Below, in pieces: positions 1-8,197 of a stretch of DNA of 13,499 bases. The notes below the pieces were generated by a model that was given only the letters and a program-made list of their open reading frames with translations, was not told the DNA's origin and searched no databases. The position numbers and the translations under genes were made by a program. The first letter of the stretch is position 1; every line of letters begins with the position of its first letter. This DNA comes from Cryomorphaceae bacterium (GTDB taxonomy: Bacteria > Bacteroidota > Bacteroidia > Flavobacteriales > Schleiferiaceae): the NCBI GenBank assembly GCA_022565745.1, contig JAIUMB010000055.1:1-13499 (forward strand), given 5' to 3'.

Positions 1-33
1 AACACAACCCACACATAAAAAAACACTTTATAA

Positions 34-65
34 TTGTGGTAGCCGTTATGTCTACTGTATTTTTG
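34..65 (+). promoter_or_regulatory. Candidate Bacteroidota-type promoter for glmM
   Basis: A TATTTTTG box (58-65) matches the TAnnTTTG -7 element of Bacteroidota promoters. A TTG at 34-36 lies 21 bases upstream of it, a spacing that fits the -33 element. The glmM ATG is 14 bases downstream of the box, so the leader would be very short. This is motif matching only; no transcription start is known. Confidence 0.5.
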
Positions 66-79
66 TCAAAAACATTTTT

Positions 80-1462
80 ATGGCACTAATAGCTTCCGTT
101 TCCGGTATCAGGGGCACCATTGGCGGTGTACCGTCTAAAAACTTAACACCTCCTGATATCGTCTCTTTTGCTTCAGCTTATGCAAAATGGATGATTTCAG
201 ATGGCAAAGATACGCATACCGTAGTTATCGGACGCGATGCCAGGCCTTCCGGGAAGATGGTGCGCGATTTGGTTGCTCAAACGCTTTGTGCCTACGGAAT
301 CAATGTGATCGACTGTGGCTTGGCCACCACGCCGACTGTAGAAATGGAAGTGGTAAGACAACGAGCTGATGGAGGAATCATTCTGACGGCTTCTCATAAT
401 CCTGAAAATTGGAACGCGCTGAAGCTACTCAATCACCGTGGAGAATTTTTAAATGCAGAAGAAGGCGCTAAAATATTGGCCTATGTAAATGAAGGTGTGT
501 TCACTTATGCTGCGGTAGATAAGTTAGGGGAAATATCCGAATCACATGATGCGCTTAAGCATCACATCAACGCCATAATGCATTTGCCTGAAATCAATGC
601 AAAAGCCATAGCTGAAGCCAATTTCACTGTCGCTGTTGACGGTATTAACAGCGTTGGTGCTCTTGCCATCCCTGAAATACTCAGCGCGCTGGGTGTGAAA
701 AATATTCATATCATCAACGGAGAAATGAATGGCCATTTTGCGCATAATCCAGAACCCCTAAAAGAAAATCTTTCAGACATCATGCAGGTGGTCAAAGAAA
801 AGAAGGCCGACATGGGAATAGTCGTTGACCCGGATGTTGATCGCTTGGCATTTATCGATGAAAATGGAGAGATGTACGGCGAGGAATATACGTTGGTTAC
901 GGCAGCAGATTTTTGGCTGAGAAAAAAACCAGGAGATGTCGTTTCCAATTTATCGTCTTCCCGTGCTCTTGACGACTTAGCAGCTACTTACCATCAAAAG
1001 CGACATACCAGTGCTGTGGGTGAAGTACATGTGGTAAATAAAATGAAGCAAGAGCATGCCGTTATTGGTGGTGAAGGCAATGGGGGAGTGATACTCCCGG
1101 ATCTTCACTACGGAAGAGATGCTTTGGTTGGCGTTGCGATCGTTTTGTCGCATCTTGCCGAAACAGGCAAAACCCTTAGTCAGCTTAAAGCCAATTACGC
1201 CGTGTACACCATGAGTAAGAATAAGGTTCAGCTCAAAGAGAACACCAATCCAGACAATGTTTTGTCTGACCTTAAAGAACAATATGCCAACCAAAACCCC
1301 AATACGGTTGATGGATTGAAAATAGATTTTGATGACAAATGGGTGCACATGCGGAAATCTAATACAGAACCCATTATACGTATTTATTCTGAAGCAAAAA
1401 CACAAAGTGAAGCGGACGAACTGGCAACATCCTTTGTTAGCCAGATAATGTCTATGGTATAA
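80..1462 (+). CDS. glmM: Phosphoglucosamine mutase (alpha-D-phosphohexomutase family)
   Basis: A 460-residue alpha-D-phosphohexomutase, full length for the family. It is expected to convert glucosamine-6-phosphate to glucosamine-1-phosphate in the cytosol, feeding UDP-GlcNAc for peptidoglycan and lipid A. The four expected sites are visible: the phosphoserine loop TASHNP with catalytic Ser105, the metal-binding DPDVDR loop (Asp250, Asp252, Asp254), the sugar-binding GEGNGG loop (331-336) and the phosphate-binding RKSNTEP loop (425-431). The ATG at 80 gives the standard N-terminus with the SGIRGT motif at 8-13. The sugar loop is GEGNGG rather than the EQSGH type of E. coli GlmM and resembles archaeal-type mutases, so phosphomannomutase or phosphoglucomutase side activity cannot be excluded. 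It is probably the first gene of a three-gene plus-strand transcript, 21 bases before the next start. Confidence 0.9.
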   Translation: MALIASVSGIRGTIGGVPSKNLTPPDIVSFASAYAKWMISDGKDTHTVVIGRDARPSGKMVRDLVAQTLCAYGINVIDCGLATTPTVEMEVVRQRADGGIILTASHNPENWNALKLLNHRGEFLNAEEGAKILAYVNEGVFTYAAVDKLGEISESHDALKHHINAIMHLPEINAKAIAEANFTVAVDGINSVGALAIPEILSALGVKNIHIINGEMNGHFAHNPEPLKENLSDIMQVVKEKKADMGIVVDPDVDRLAFIDENGEMYGEEYTLVTAADFWLRKKPGDVVSNLSSSRALDDLAATYHQKRHTSAVGEVHVVNKMKQEHAVIGGEGNGGVILPDLHYGRDALVGVAIVLSHLAETGKTLSQLKANYAVYTMSKNKVQLKENTNPDNVLSDLKEQYANQNPNTVDGLKIDFDDKWVHMRKSNTEPIIRIYSEAKTQSEADELATSFVSQIMSMV

Positions 1463-1483
1463 ATTTGCATAAAATTGTTGGAT

Positions 1484-2983
1484 ATGGAAAAGGTTGTGAC
1501 TGATCTGCAAATGCTTGAAGAGTATTTCGCCCCATTTAGAAAAAACATCATTGGTATTGATGCAGAGTATGAAACCCCTTTTGGGAATAAACCCTTGATT
1601 TACGCAGATTGGATTGCCAGCGGCAGGCTTTATGGCCCCATAGAGCACCGCATATCCAATGAAATCGGACCGTTTGTAGCCAATACCCATACCGAAACTT
1701 CATTTACTGGTGCACTACTTACCAATGCCTATCACGAAGCCAAGCAGGTTATTAAAAAGCACGTTAACGCCAACGAAAATGATGTTTTGTTGCCAACAGG
1801 TACTGGAATGACTGGTGCAGTGCTCAAACTTCAGCGCATTTTAGGATTAAAATTGCCCGAGCAATTTGCGGAGCAAGTGAATATCCCAGAAAATGAGCGA
1901 CCAGTGGTATTTATTTCTCATATGGAGCATCATTCCAACCAAACTTCCTGGTTGGAAACCATTGCTAGGGTAGAGCTAATTCAAGCCGATGATACGGGTT
2001 GTATTAATCTCAATCACTTTTCTCAGTTGCTGGAGCGCTATAAGGATCGCCCTCTTAAAATCGCCAGCATCACTGGTTGCAGTAATGTTACCGGTATATT
2101 TACCAAATACGGCGATGTTGCAAAGATGATTCATCGTGCTGGTGGATATTGTTTTGTAGACTTTGCTTGTTCCGGGCCTTATGTGGATATCGACATGCAC
2201 CCCAGTGACCCTGATTGTGCATTGGATGCCATATTCTTATCGCCACACAAGTTTCTTGGTGGCCCGGGCAGTCCGGGAATCGTTGTTTTTAACCGTGAAC
2301 TTTACAAGCTTAAGGTTCCTGATATGCCTGGAGGAGGAACGGTAACATGGACCAATCCGTGGGGTGAACATCGGTATTTTGACGACATTGAAACCCGTGA
2401 AGACGGAGGTACACCCGGGTTCTTGCAAACCATAAAGGCGGCCTTAGCCATTCGCTTAAAAGAGGAGATGGGGACCGATAAAATTCAACAACGCGAACGT
2501 GTTCTGGTTGAGTATATGTTTGATCGCATGCAAAACATTCCCGGCCTTCGCATTTTAGCGAATCACAATCGCGAAAGAATTGGTGCCATTTCATTTTACT
2601 TCGAACAAATTCATTACAACTTGGTCGTTAGCTTACTGAGTGATCATTTTGGGATTCAAGTGCGTGGGGGGTGTTCTTGTGCTGGTACCTATGGTCACTT
2701 TTTACTGAATGTAACGCCTGAGGTGAGTAAAGAAATCACCTCAAAAATTGACGGTGGCGACTCCTCCGACAAACCTGGGTGGATCAGACTCTCTTTACAT
2801 CCTACTATGACCGCTAAGGAGGTTGTGTACATTGCTGATGCACTGGAAACCATTGCCCGTCAATACAAAACCATGTCCGAAGATTATCACCAAATTCCTG
2901 GCAGTAATGCGTTTGCTCATAGAAGTGGACGAACGGCAGAACAAGACTTGGCAAAACTTTGGCTTAGTAAAGTGCATTTATGA
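1484..2983 (+). CDS. Class V aminotransferase-fold PLP enzyme, cysteine desulfurase/selenocysteine lyase-like
   Basis: A PLP enzyme of 499 residues from the ATG at 1484. In-frame TTG codons at 1475 and 1478 could add up to three residues but the ATG is preferred; no Shine-Dalgarno sequence helps. Visible fold type I features, numbered from the ATG, are a His pair at 149-150 (MEHHSN) for cofactor stacking, Asp226 in VDFACSGP for the pyridine nitrogen, and Schiff-base Lys256 in SPHKF. A GCSCAG loop (Cys397 and Cys399) lies where SufS/CsdA-type desulfurases carry the catalytic cysteine. The protein is about 90 residues longer than SufS, with an insertion after the cysteine loop and a C-terminal extension. 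The family is usually annotated only as an aminotransferase class V-fold enzyme; the substrate is unknown. It overlaps the next gene, a second class V enzyme, by 4 bases, which suggests translational coupling. Confidence 0.85.
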   Translation: MEKVVTDLQMLEEYFAPFRKNIIGIDAEYETPFGNKPLIYADWIASGRLYGPIEHRISNEIGPFVANTHTETSFTGALLTNAYHEAKQVIKKHVNANENDVLLPTGTGMTGAVLKLQRILGLKLPEQFAEQVNIPENERPVVFISHMEHHSNQTSWLETIARVELIQADDTGCINLNHFSQLLERYKDRPLKIASITGCSNVTGIFTKYGDVAKMIHRAGGYCFVDFACSGPYVDIDMHPSDPDCALDAIFLSPHKFLGGPGSPGIVVFNRELYKLKVPDMPGGGTVTWTNPWGEHRYFDDIETREDGGTPGFLQTIKAALAIRLKEEMGTDKIQQRERVLVEYMFDRMQNIPGLRILANHNRERIGAISFYFEQIHYNLVVSLLSDHFGIQVRGGCSCAGTYGHFLLNVTPEVSKEITSKIDGGDSSDKPGWIRLSLHPTMTAKEVVYIADALETIARQYKTMSEDYHQIPGSNAFAHRSGRTAEQDLAKLWLSKVHL

Positions 2984-4104
2984 GTATTAAAAAGGTCTAC
3001 TTTGACAATGCGGCCACCACACCAGTTGATGAAAGCAGCATAGAGGCTGTCTTATCTGTAATGAAACACTCGTGGGGCAATCCATCATCAACCCATGCCT
3101 TTGGAAGAACTTCTCGCAGTCTTCTTGAACGCGCGAGGAGACAGTTTGCCAGCGATTTTAAAGTCAACCCGGCTGAAATTTTTTTTACAAGTGGTGCCAC
3201 CGAGTCTATAGCCATTGCTTTTAACAGTGCCTGTGAGGAAGGGGTAAAACACATCATTACCGTAGCCACTGAACACAAAGCGGTATTGGACGCAGCAAAT
3301 CAAATGCATGTTAAACATCAAATACCGTTGAGCGTTTTAAATGTTGATTCAGATGGTGCCATCGATTTAAAGGATTTGTCAGAGGCGCTCCAGAAGTTTC
3401 CCGGTCAATCACTGGTGGCCATCATGTATGTCAATAACGAAACAGGTGTGGTTCATCCCATCAAGGAAATTGGTGATTTGGTGAGCAAACACAAGGGATT
3501 GTTTTTTTGTGATTGCGTGCAAGCAGCGCTTTATCACGACATAAAACCATATGAGCAGTCTATCGATTTCTTAAGCTTATCCGCACATAAAATTTACGGT
3601 CCAAAAGGTGTTGGACTACTGTTTGTAAATAAAGCAAGAGAAAAACACGCGTTATGGCGTGGTGGAAGTCAAGAGCGAATGCTTCGTCCGGGTACTGAGA
3701 ACATTCCTGGGATAGCTGGATTTACAGCGGCTTGGGAAACAGCGCTTAAAAATCAGTCAGATGCTCTCAAAAAGGTTAGTCGGCTTACCGAACATTTTCT
3801 GAATGGTATGTCATCAATTAAAGGTGCCAAGAGGAATGGGATCACCACCACACCACATATCGTTCATATCTCTATTCCTTCAAACAAATCAACGTCTGCC
3901 ATTCTTTTGGAATTTGATTTAGCCGGTGTAGCGTTAAGTGCGGGTAGTGCTTGTCAGTCTGGCAGTCACAAACGCTCTCACGTTGTTGAAGCAATGAATC
4001 TGCCCGAGGGCTATGTTGAGTTACGCATTTCAATTGGAAGGCAAAACACGTTGGAAGATGTTGATTACCTTTTGTCTGTATTGAAAAAGGTTGCTGTTCA
4101 CTAA
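2980..4104 (+). CDS. Cysteine desulfurase, NifS/IscS-like
   Basis: A 374-residue PLP enzyme expected to take sulfur from L-cysteine as a protein-bound persulfide, releasing alanine, for Fe-S cluster or thio-cofactor synthesis. The N-terminus FDNAATTP is typical of the NifS/IscS branch. Conserved sites are His99 (ATEHK), Asp178 and Gln181 near PLP, Schiff-base Lys204 in SAHKIYGPKG, the RPGTEN motif (236-241) and active-site Cys325 in the loop SAGSACQSG. It is somewhat shorter than E. coli IscS (404 residues), as is common for Bacteroidota members. The ATG overlaps the upstream stop in ATGA. No IscU scaffold, ferredoxin, HscAB or tRNA-thiolation gene lies beside it, so its sulfur acceptor is not revealed by context. 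The symbol is left open because iscS and nifS cannot be separated here. Confidence 0.87.
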   Translation: MSIKKVYFDNAATTPVDESSIEAVLSVMKHSWGNPSSTHAFGRTSRSLLERARRQFASDFKVNPAEIFFTSGATESIAIAFNSACEEGVKHIITVATEHKAVLDAANQMHVKHQIPLSVLNVDSDGAIDLKDLSEALQKFPGQSLVAIMYVNNETGVVHPIKEIGDLVSKHKGLFFCDCVQAALYHDIKPYEQSIDFLSLSAHKIYGPKGVGLLFVNKAREKHALWRGGSQERMLRPGTENIPGIAGFTAAWETALKNQSDALKKVSRLTEHFLNGMSSIKGAKRNGITTTPHIVHISIPSNKSTSAILLEFDLAGVALSAGSACQSGSHKRSHVVEAMNLPEGYVELRISIGRQNTLEDVDYLLSVLKKVAVH

Positions 4105-4251
4105 CCACGTAATTATTACCTGTCTAGTAGTCTATGACTTGTATCAAGATTATAAAACAATTAAATTTTTGCATCCAACTTGAATCTGAGTGTGTAAAAA
4201 ACTAATTTTACGAATTGAAAATACGATTGATTTTGTCTTTCTAAACTTGAC

Positions 4252-5355
4252 TTGAAACCAACACCAGCATTGAAGACTAGAAAAAAAACCATTTTTGGAG
4301 GCATTGTAAAGACATTTTCTATCCTTATTATGACCATGTTGTGGTTATCCCTCATCGCCATAGTGGTTCCTCCTCACTACATGCCGTTTTTGGGGTTGGC
4401 AACTTTGGGGTTACCGGTGTTTTTTTTGTTGCACACATGCTTTTTAATTTGGTTTATTTACCGTGGAGAACGAATCATGTGGGTACTGTTGATTACCTCA
4501 TTTTTCACCATACCGTCTTTCCACAGCTGGGTATCTTTGGGCTCTACAAACAATAATAATGACCAATCGGCCGACTTCACATTAATGACGTACAACGTTA
4601 GGATGTTTAATGCTTATCGCTGGATTGACGACAATGATGTAGCCAAAAAACAATCTGATATCATAAATGGTAGTCATACAGATATTGTGGCCATTCAAGA
4701 ATATTATGAGTTTGAGAAGACGCCCGGAATAAAATATCCCGAAAGCCATATTAAGTTTACCAATCCTTCGAAAAATTTTGGGTTAGCCCTTTTCTCAAGA
4801 CTCCCTATAATTGATACTGGATCAGTGTATTATGAGCATACTGAGAGTTTCAACAACTACTTCATTTATGCCGATATATTGTTGAATGAAGATACCGTAC
4901 GATTTATCAATGTTCACCTGGCTTCATTTTACTTCGACGTCAAAGATTTTGAAGCATTAAAGCAGGCCAATGTCAATGATATCAAAGAGTTAAGATTTAG
5001 ATTTATCTCCGTTGTAAAAAGCTTATTTAAAGGTTTTAGCAGAAGAAGCAAGCAGTTGAAAACCTTGAAAGCATTTTTAAAAGAAAGTCCGCACCCCATT
5101 GTTCTTTGTGGTGATATGAACGACACGCCGGCATCATATACATATCGCGTTCTAAACCATTCATTAGACGACGCCTTTTCAGCAGCCAAAAGGGGAGTGG
5201 GTAGAACTTATGTAGACAGTTGGTTTCCCTTGAGAATTGATTGGGTCTTTTTTGATGCCAGCACCTTTGAACCCATACATTATGAGGTGTTGTCAAAAAA
5301 TCAATACCTCAGTGATCACAGACCGGTTGTTGTTGGGTTAAGTCAAAAGAAGTAA
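4252..5355 (+). CDS. Membrane-anchored endonuclease/exonuclease/phosphatase (EEP) family protein
   Basis: A protein of 367 residues if the TTG at 4252 is the start. The N-terminus is basic, followed by about three hydrophobic segments (roughly 22-40, 44-70 and 76-95), then a catalytic EEP domain from about 108 to the end. The catalytic set is complete: Asn115 in TYNVR, Glu150 in AIQE, His222 in NVHLAS, Asp288 and Asn290 in GDMND, Asp330 in RIDWVFF, and Asp355-His356 in SDHRP. The fold hydrolyses phosphodiester or phosphate bonds with Mg2+; members include nucleases, sphingomyelinases and inositol phosphatases, so the substrate is not known. No ATG lies between the TGA at 4228 and codon 27; starting at the ATG at 4330 would remove the basic leader and part of the first membrane segment. 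It is separated from the desulfurase by a 147-base AT-rich gap, so it may be transcribed alone. Confidence 0.85.
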   Translation: MKPTPALKTRKKTIFGGIVKTFSILIMTMLWLSLIAIVVPPHYMPFLGLATLGLPVFFLLHTCFLIWFIYRGERIMWVLLITSFFTIPSFHSWVSLGSTNNNNDQSADFTLMTYNVRMFNAYRWIDDNDVAKKQSDIINGSHTDIVAIQEYYEFEKTPGIKYPESHIKFTNPSKNFGLALFSRLPIIDTGSVYYEHTESFNNYFIYADILLNEDTVRFINVHLASFYFDVKDFEALKQANVNDIKELRFRFISVVKSLFKGFSRRSKQLKTLKAFLKESPHPIVLCGDMNDTPASYTYRVLNHSLDDAFSAAKRGVGRTYVDSWFPLRIDWVFFDASTFEPIHYEVLSKNQYLSDHRPVVVGLSQKK

Positions 5356-5402
5356 AAACGGCGGATTTGCGGTCTTTTAAAATTGCGAAGTTTATGATTT
5401 TG

Positions 5403-6989
5403 TCATTCATGTTCAATGACCACCTCACGCAATTCCAATAAATTAAGTGCATTGATGGGGAACCCTTGTATTTTCGGGTTTATCAAGCGGATAACTTTGT
5501 CGTAAAAAAGCGGAATCACCGGGGTTTCAGCATGAATAATACGTTCTAATTCCGTATGAATAGAATCTCGTTCGGCAGGGTCAGAGGATTTAGCCAATTG
5601 CCGATATAACGCATCGGCCTCTACAGATTGAAACCTCGAGTAATTGGGGCCAGAAGGGGGGATGTTATCGCTAAAAAACAAAAGCATGTAATTTTCTACA
5701 TCAGGATAATCTGCAATCCATGACGCTCTAAAAAAATCAACTTTTCCGGTTGCAATTTGCTGGCGAAGGGTAGAAGGTGGACCAACATCTACCTTGAGTG
5801 GAATGCCAATTTTTTTCACTTCACTTTGAATAAATTCGGCCATGTCTTGATAACCAGGGTTGGTATGAAGCATTAACGTTGGCAAGCCTTTACCGTTGGG
5901 GTAACCAGCCTGGGTTAACAAGGCCCGCGCGTGATCTCTATTGGTTTCGGATAGAGGTTCAGTAATACGATGAAGCGATGGTGGGGTCATTCCAAATCGC
6001 GCAGGGCTACCCATGCCGCTAAGCAGGTAGCGGGTTAATTGTTCTAAGTCGATAGACAAAGCGATGGCTTGCCTGATGCGTGCATCTGCATACGGACTAT
6101 TTTCGGTGTTGAGTTTTTCCGTGTTAAATGCTAGATATTCAGTATTTAAGAATGACGTGCTTTCTAATCGCATACGCTGGCGATATTTATCTCTTAATTG
6201 TCCGTGCTCATCTATAATGTCATCGCGATAAGAGACGTCCAGCCCAGAAATAAAGTCTAAGTCGCCTTTTAAAAAGGCCAAAAATGCAGATAATTTATCG
6301 GTGATAAAACGCACCACGACCGATTGGATGCCGTTATCGGGTAGCGGCGCATAGTAGTTGTCAAATCGTCTTAGGATTAAACGATCGCCTGGCACCCAGC
6401 GCTTAAGGTAAAAAGGACCGGTGCCGCTGGGTAATTCTGCAAATGAATGTTGCGTACTTTCCACCGCTTCGCGTGGTACGATGGAAGTGTACTTCATACT
6501 CATCACGCGAATAAACGGCGAAAATGACCGCTGAAGTTGAATACAAACGGTGGTATCGTTGGTGGTAAAAACCGTATCGACCCAGCCCATAATCCAAGCG
6601 CCTGGTGAAGAAACCGCGGGGTCTTTTAGCCTGTAGAGGGAATATACCACATCATCCGCTTTGAGTAAGCGTGCCCCTGTAAAACTTGGGTGAGGGTGGA
6701 AGTGCACACCACTTTTTAAATTGAACGTATAAAGTGTTCCGTCTTCAGAAATTTGCCACGTTTTAGCCAGGCCTGGAACAACCTGTAAATCGGAATCTAG
6801 TTCTACTAAAGTTGAAAAAATCTGATGTGATGTCCAAATCCCAGATTGCGCTCTAGCATAGGCAGGATCTAAACTATTGATGCCTGCGGGCTCGTTATAC
6901 CTGAATACCAGATGTTTTTGATCAGAGACAGGGGAGTGGCAGCCCGTGAAGACGGCTAAAACAAAAAATAGTTTAAAAAAACTATTCAT
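5403..6989 (-). CDS. ABC transporter solute-binding lipoprotein, peptide/nickel (OppA/SBP_bac_5) family
   Basis: A protein of 528 residues from the ATG at 6989. A longer frame to 7115 exists but would run 42 codons into the TerC gene, while the ATG at 6989 gives a proper lipoprotein signal: a short hydrophobic stretch (4-14), then FTGC with Cys17 as the likely lipidation site. The family 5 signature lies at about 73-120 (GLAKTW, SEDGTLYTF, LKSGVHF, ADDVVYSLYRL), with further typical elements GTGPFYLKRW (189-198), ARIRQAIALSID (303-314) and SWIADYPDVENY (423-434). It probably binds oligopeptides or a similar solute in the periplasm or at the outer membrane. No permease or ATPase gene is adjacent, so the transport partner is elsewhere or absent. 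It starts one base after the TerC stop, so the two are probably co-transcribed. Confidence 0.87.
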   Translation of the reverse strand: MNSFFKLFFVLAVFTGCHSPVSDQKHLVFRYNEPAGINSLDPAYARAQSGIWTSHQIFSTLVELDSDLQVVPGLAKTWQISEDGTLYTFNLKSGVHFHPHPSFTGARLLKADDVVYSLYRLKDPAVSSPGAWIMGWVDTVFTTNDTTVCIQLQRSFSPFIRVMSMKYTSIVPREAVESTQHSFAELPSGTGPFYLKRWVPGDRLILRRFDNYYAPLPDNGIQSVVVRFITDKLSAFLAFLKGDLDFISGLDVSYRDDIIDEHGQLRDKYRQRMRLESTSFLNTEYLAFNTEKLNTENSPYADARIRQAIALSIDLEQLTRYLLSGMGSPARFGMTPPSLHRITEPLSETNRDHARALLTQAGYPNGKGLPTLMLHTNPGYQDMAEFIQSEVKKIGIPLKVDVGPPSTLRQQIATGKVDFFRASWIADYPDVENYMLLFFSDNIPPSGPNYSRFQSVEADALYRQLAKSSDPAERDSIHTELERIIHAETPVIPLFYDKVIRLINPKIQGFPINALNLLELREVVIEHE

Positions 6990-6990
6990 C

Positions 6991-7959
6991 TTACTGAATG
7001 CTTTTTCTGTGCACCAAAGATGCAATAATGGATAAAGCCAAGACACCACCGATAACCATAAGCGAATGGAAGGGTTTGATGTGGTAAAATGGCGCAATAA
7101 GCATTTTGGAACCAATAAATAATAGAATAAAAGCCAATCCTTGTCTCAAAAACGTAAAGAGGTGAATGCTATTGGCAAGAAGAAAATACAAACTCCTCAA
7201 TCCCAGTATGGCAAATATATTTGACGTGTAAAGCACCAGCGGATCTTGTGAAATGGTAAAGATGGCTGGAATGCTGTCCAAAGCAAAAAGTAAATCAGAC
7301 ATTTCTATAACCACCACAGCTAGAAACAAGAGAGTAGCTGCCCGCTTTCCATTGATGCGCACAAAGAACTTATTGCCTTCTATTTTTGGATGTACGGTAA
7401 AAAAACGGTTGACCAGACGTACGCCTGGGTGTTTCTGAATATCCTCCGGTTTATGCGCTTTATGTTCTTTAAATGTCTTAATACCAGTTATAAAAAGAAA
7501 AATACCAAAACCAAAAAGGATAAGATTAAATTCATCTACATGTAAACCACCTATATCAAAACCAGGCAAATAGGTCAGCTGAATAATTTCCACACCGGCA
7601 AATATGAGTATAGCGCGGAATACGATGGCGCCTAGGATGCCCCAAAAAAGCACGCGATGTTGGTATTTATCGGGTATTGAAAAGAATTTAAACACCAGGA
7701 CAAAGATGAAAAGGTTGTCCATTGACAGAGCCTTTTCAATGATAAAAGCGGTATAATATTCTGTAGACGTTTGCACGCTGTGAAACCAACGCAGGTATAA
7801 ACCAAAAGATAAGCCAAGGCCAATCCAAACAGCAGTCCAGAGCAAAGCTTCTTTATTAGATACTTGCTTGTCGTCTTTTCTAAACACACCGAGATCGAGA
7901 ACAAGAAGTCCAACGATAACAATCACAAAAATGCTGATGGTCCAAAATGAGTATTCCAT
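6991..7959 (-). CDS. TerC/Alx-family integral membrane protein
   Basis: A protein of 322 residues with about eight or nine hydrophobic segments spread over the whole length. Two diagnostic acidic motifs lie in membrane segments: EKALSMDNLF (Glu75, Asp81) and the stretch 219-230 with Glu219, Asp222 and Asp228 (EMSDLLFALDSIP). These mark the TerC family, whose E. coli member Alx and Bacillus members are linked to Mn2+ export and to supplying Mn to exported proteins; tellurium resistance is a historical name. Length and motif layout match Alx-type proteins. No ter stress genes are nearby, so a metal-handling role is more likely than tellurite resistance. The yybP-ykoY Mn riboswitch often found before Alx genes was not seen. 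A -7-like box lies only 5 bases before the ATG. The downstream gene, a solute-binding lipoprotein, begins one base after the stop. Confidence 0.9.
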   Translation of the reverse strand: MEYSFWTISIFVIVIVGLLVLDLGVFRKDDKQVSNKEALLWTAVWIGLGLSFGLYLRWFHSVQTSTEYYTAFIIEKALSMDNLFIFVLVFKFFSIPDKYQHRVLFWGILGAIVFRAILIFAGVEIIQLTYLPGFDIGGLHVDEFNLILFGFGIFLFITGIKTFKEHKAHKPEDIQKHPGVRLVNRFFTVHPKIEGNKFFVRINGKRAATLLFLAVVVIEMSDLLFALDSIPAIFTISQDPLVLYTSNIFAILGLRSLYFLLANSIHLFTFLRQGLAFILLFIGSKMLIAPFYHIKPFHSLMVIGGVLALSIIASLVHRKSIQ

Positions 7960-7964
7960 GCCGT

Positions 7965-7972
7965 CAAAGATA
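7965..7972 (-). promoter_or_regulatory. Candidate -7 box of the terC promoter
   Basis: The minus strand reads TATCTTTG here, matching the TAnnTTTG consensus of Bacteroidota promoters. It is the only match in the 277-base gap upstream of terC and ends 5 bases before the ATG, so the transcript would have almost no leader. No clear TTG is seen at the expected -33 distance, which lowers confidence. Confidence 0.4.
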
Positions 7973-8197
7973 CAGAGTAAATATGCTTGACTTAAGCTTG
8001 AAAAATTACAATAATAAGTTTTTTTAGACGCTTAATCGTTTTCGTATTATCAGTCGATCTATGAAACCTTTGACGAATGATGTAACAATATGAATATTAT
8101 TAAGTGATTCAACCGACATCCAACGCATGATTATCTTTCTCAATTGCAAACACATTGTTCCTATAATATATATTATGTTAAGTTGACAAACTAAGAA

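Noticed and set aside
977..1690. Long minus-strand open frame (237 codons) opposite glmM and the start of the next gene
   Set aside because: It lies antisense to two clearly conserved genes, and its translation is rich in Phe, Ile, His and Cys with no recognisable motif.
4105..4251. Terminator after the desulfurase operon, or a promoter for the EEP gene
   Set aside because: Only an AT-rich short palindrome (GTAATTATTAC, 4109-4119) and near-miss -7 boxes were found; neither is strong enough to call.
5356..5402. Possible bidirectional terminator between the converging EEP and solute-binding genes
   Set aside because: AAAA and TTTT tracts flank a GC-rich core, but the core (GGCGGATTTGCGG) does not form a complementary stem.
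6990..7115. Longer N-terminus for the solute-binding protein starting at 7115
   Set aside because: It would overlap the TerC gene by 42 codons and bury the lipoprotein signal that starts at 6989.
7960..8197. Manganese riboswitch (yybP-ykoY) before the TerC gene
   Set aside because: No paired helices or conserved riboswitch core could be recognised, and the best promoter box is too close to the start codon.
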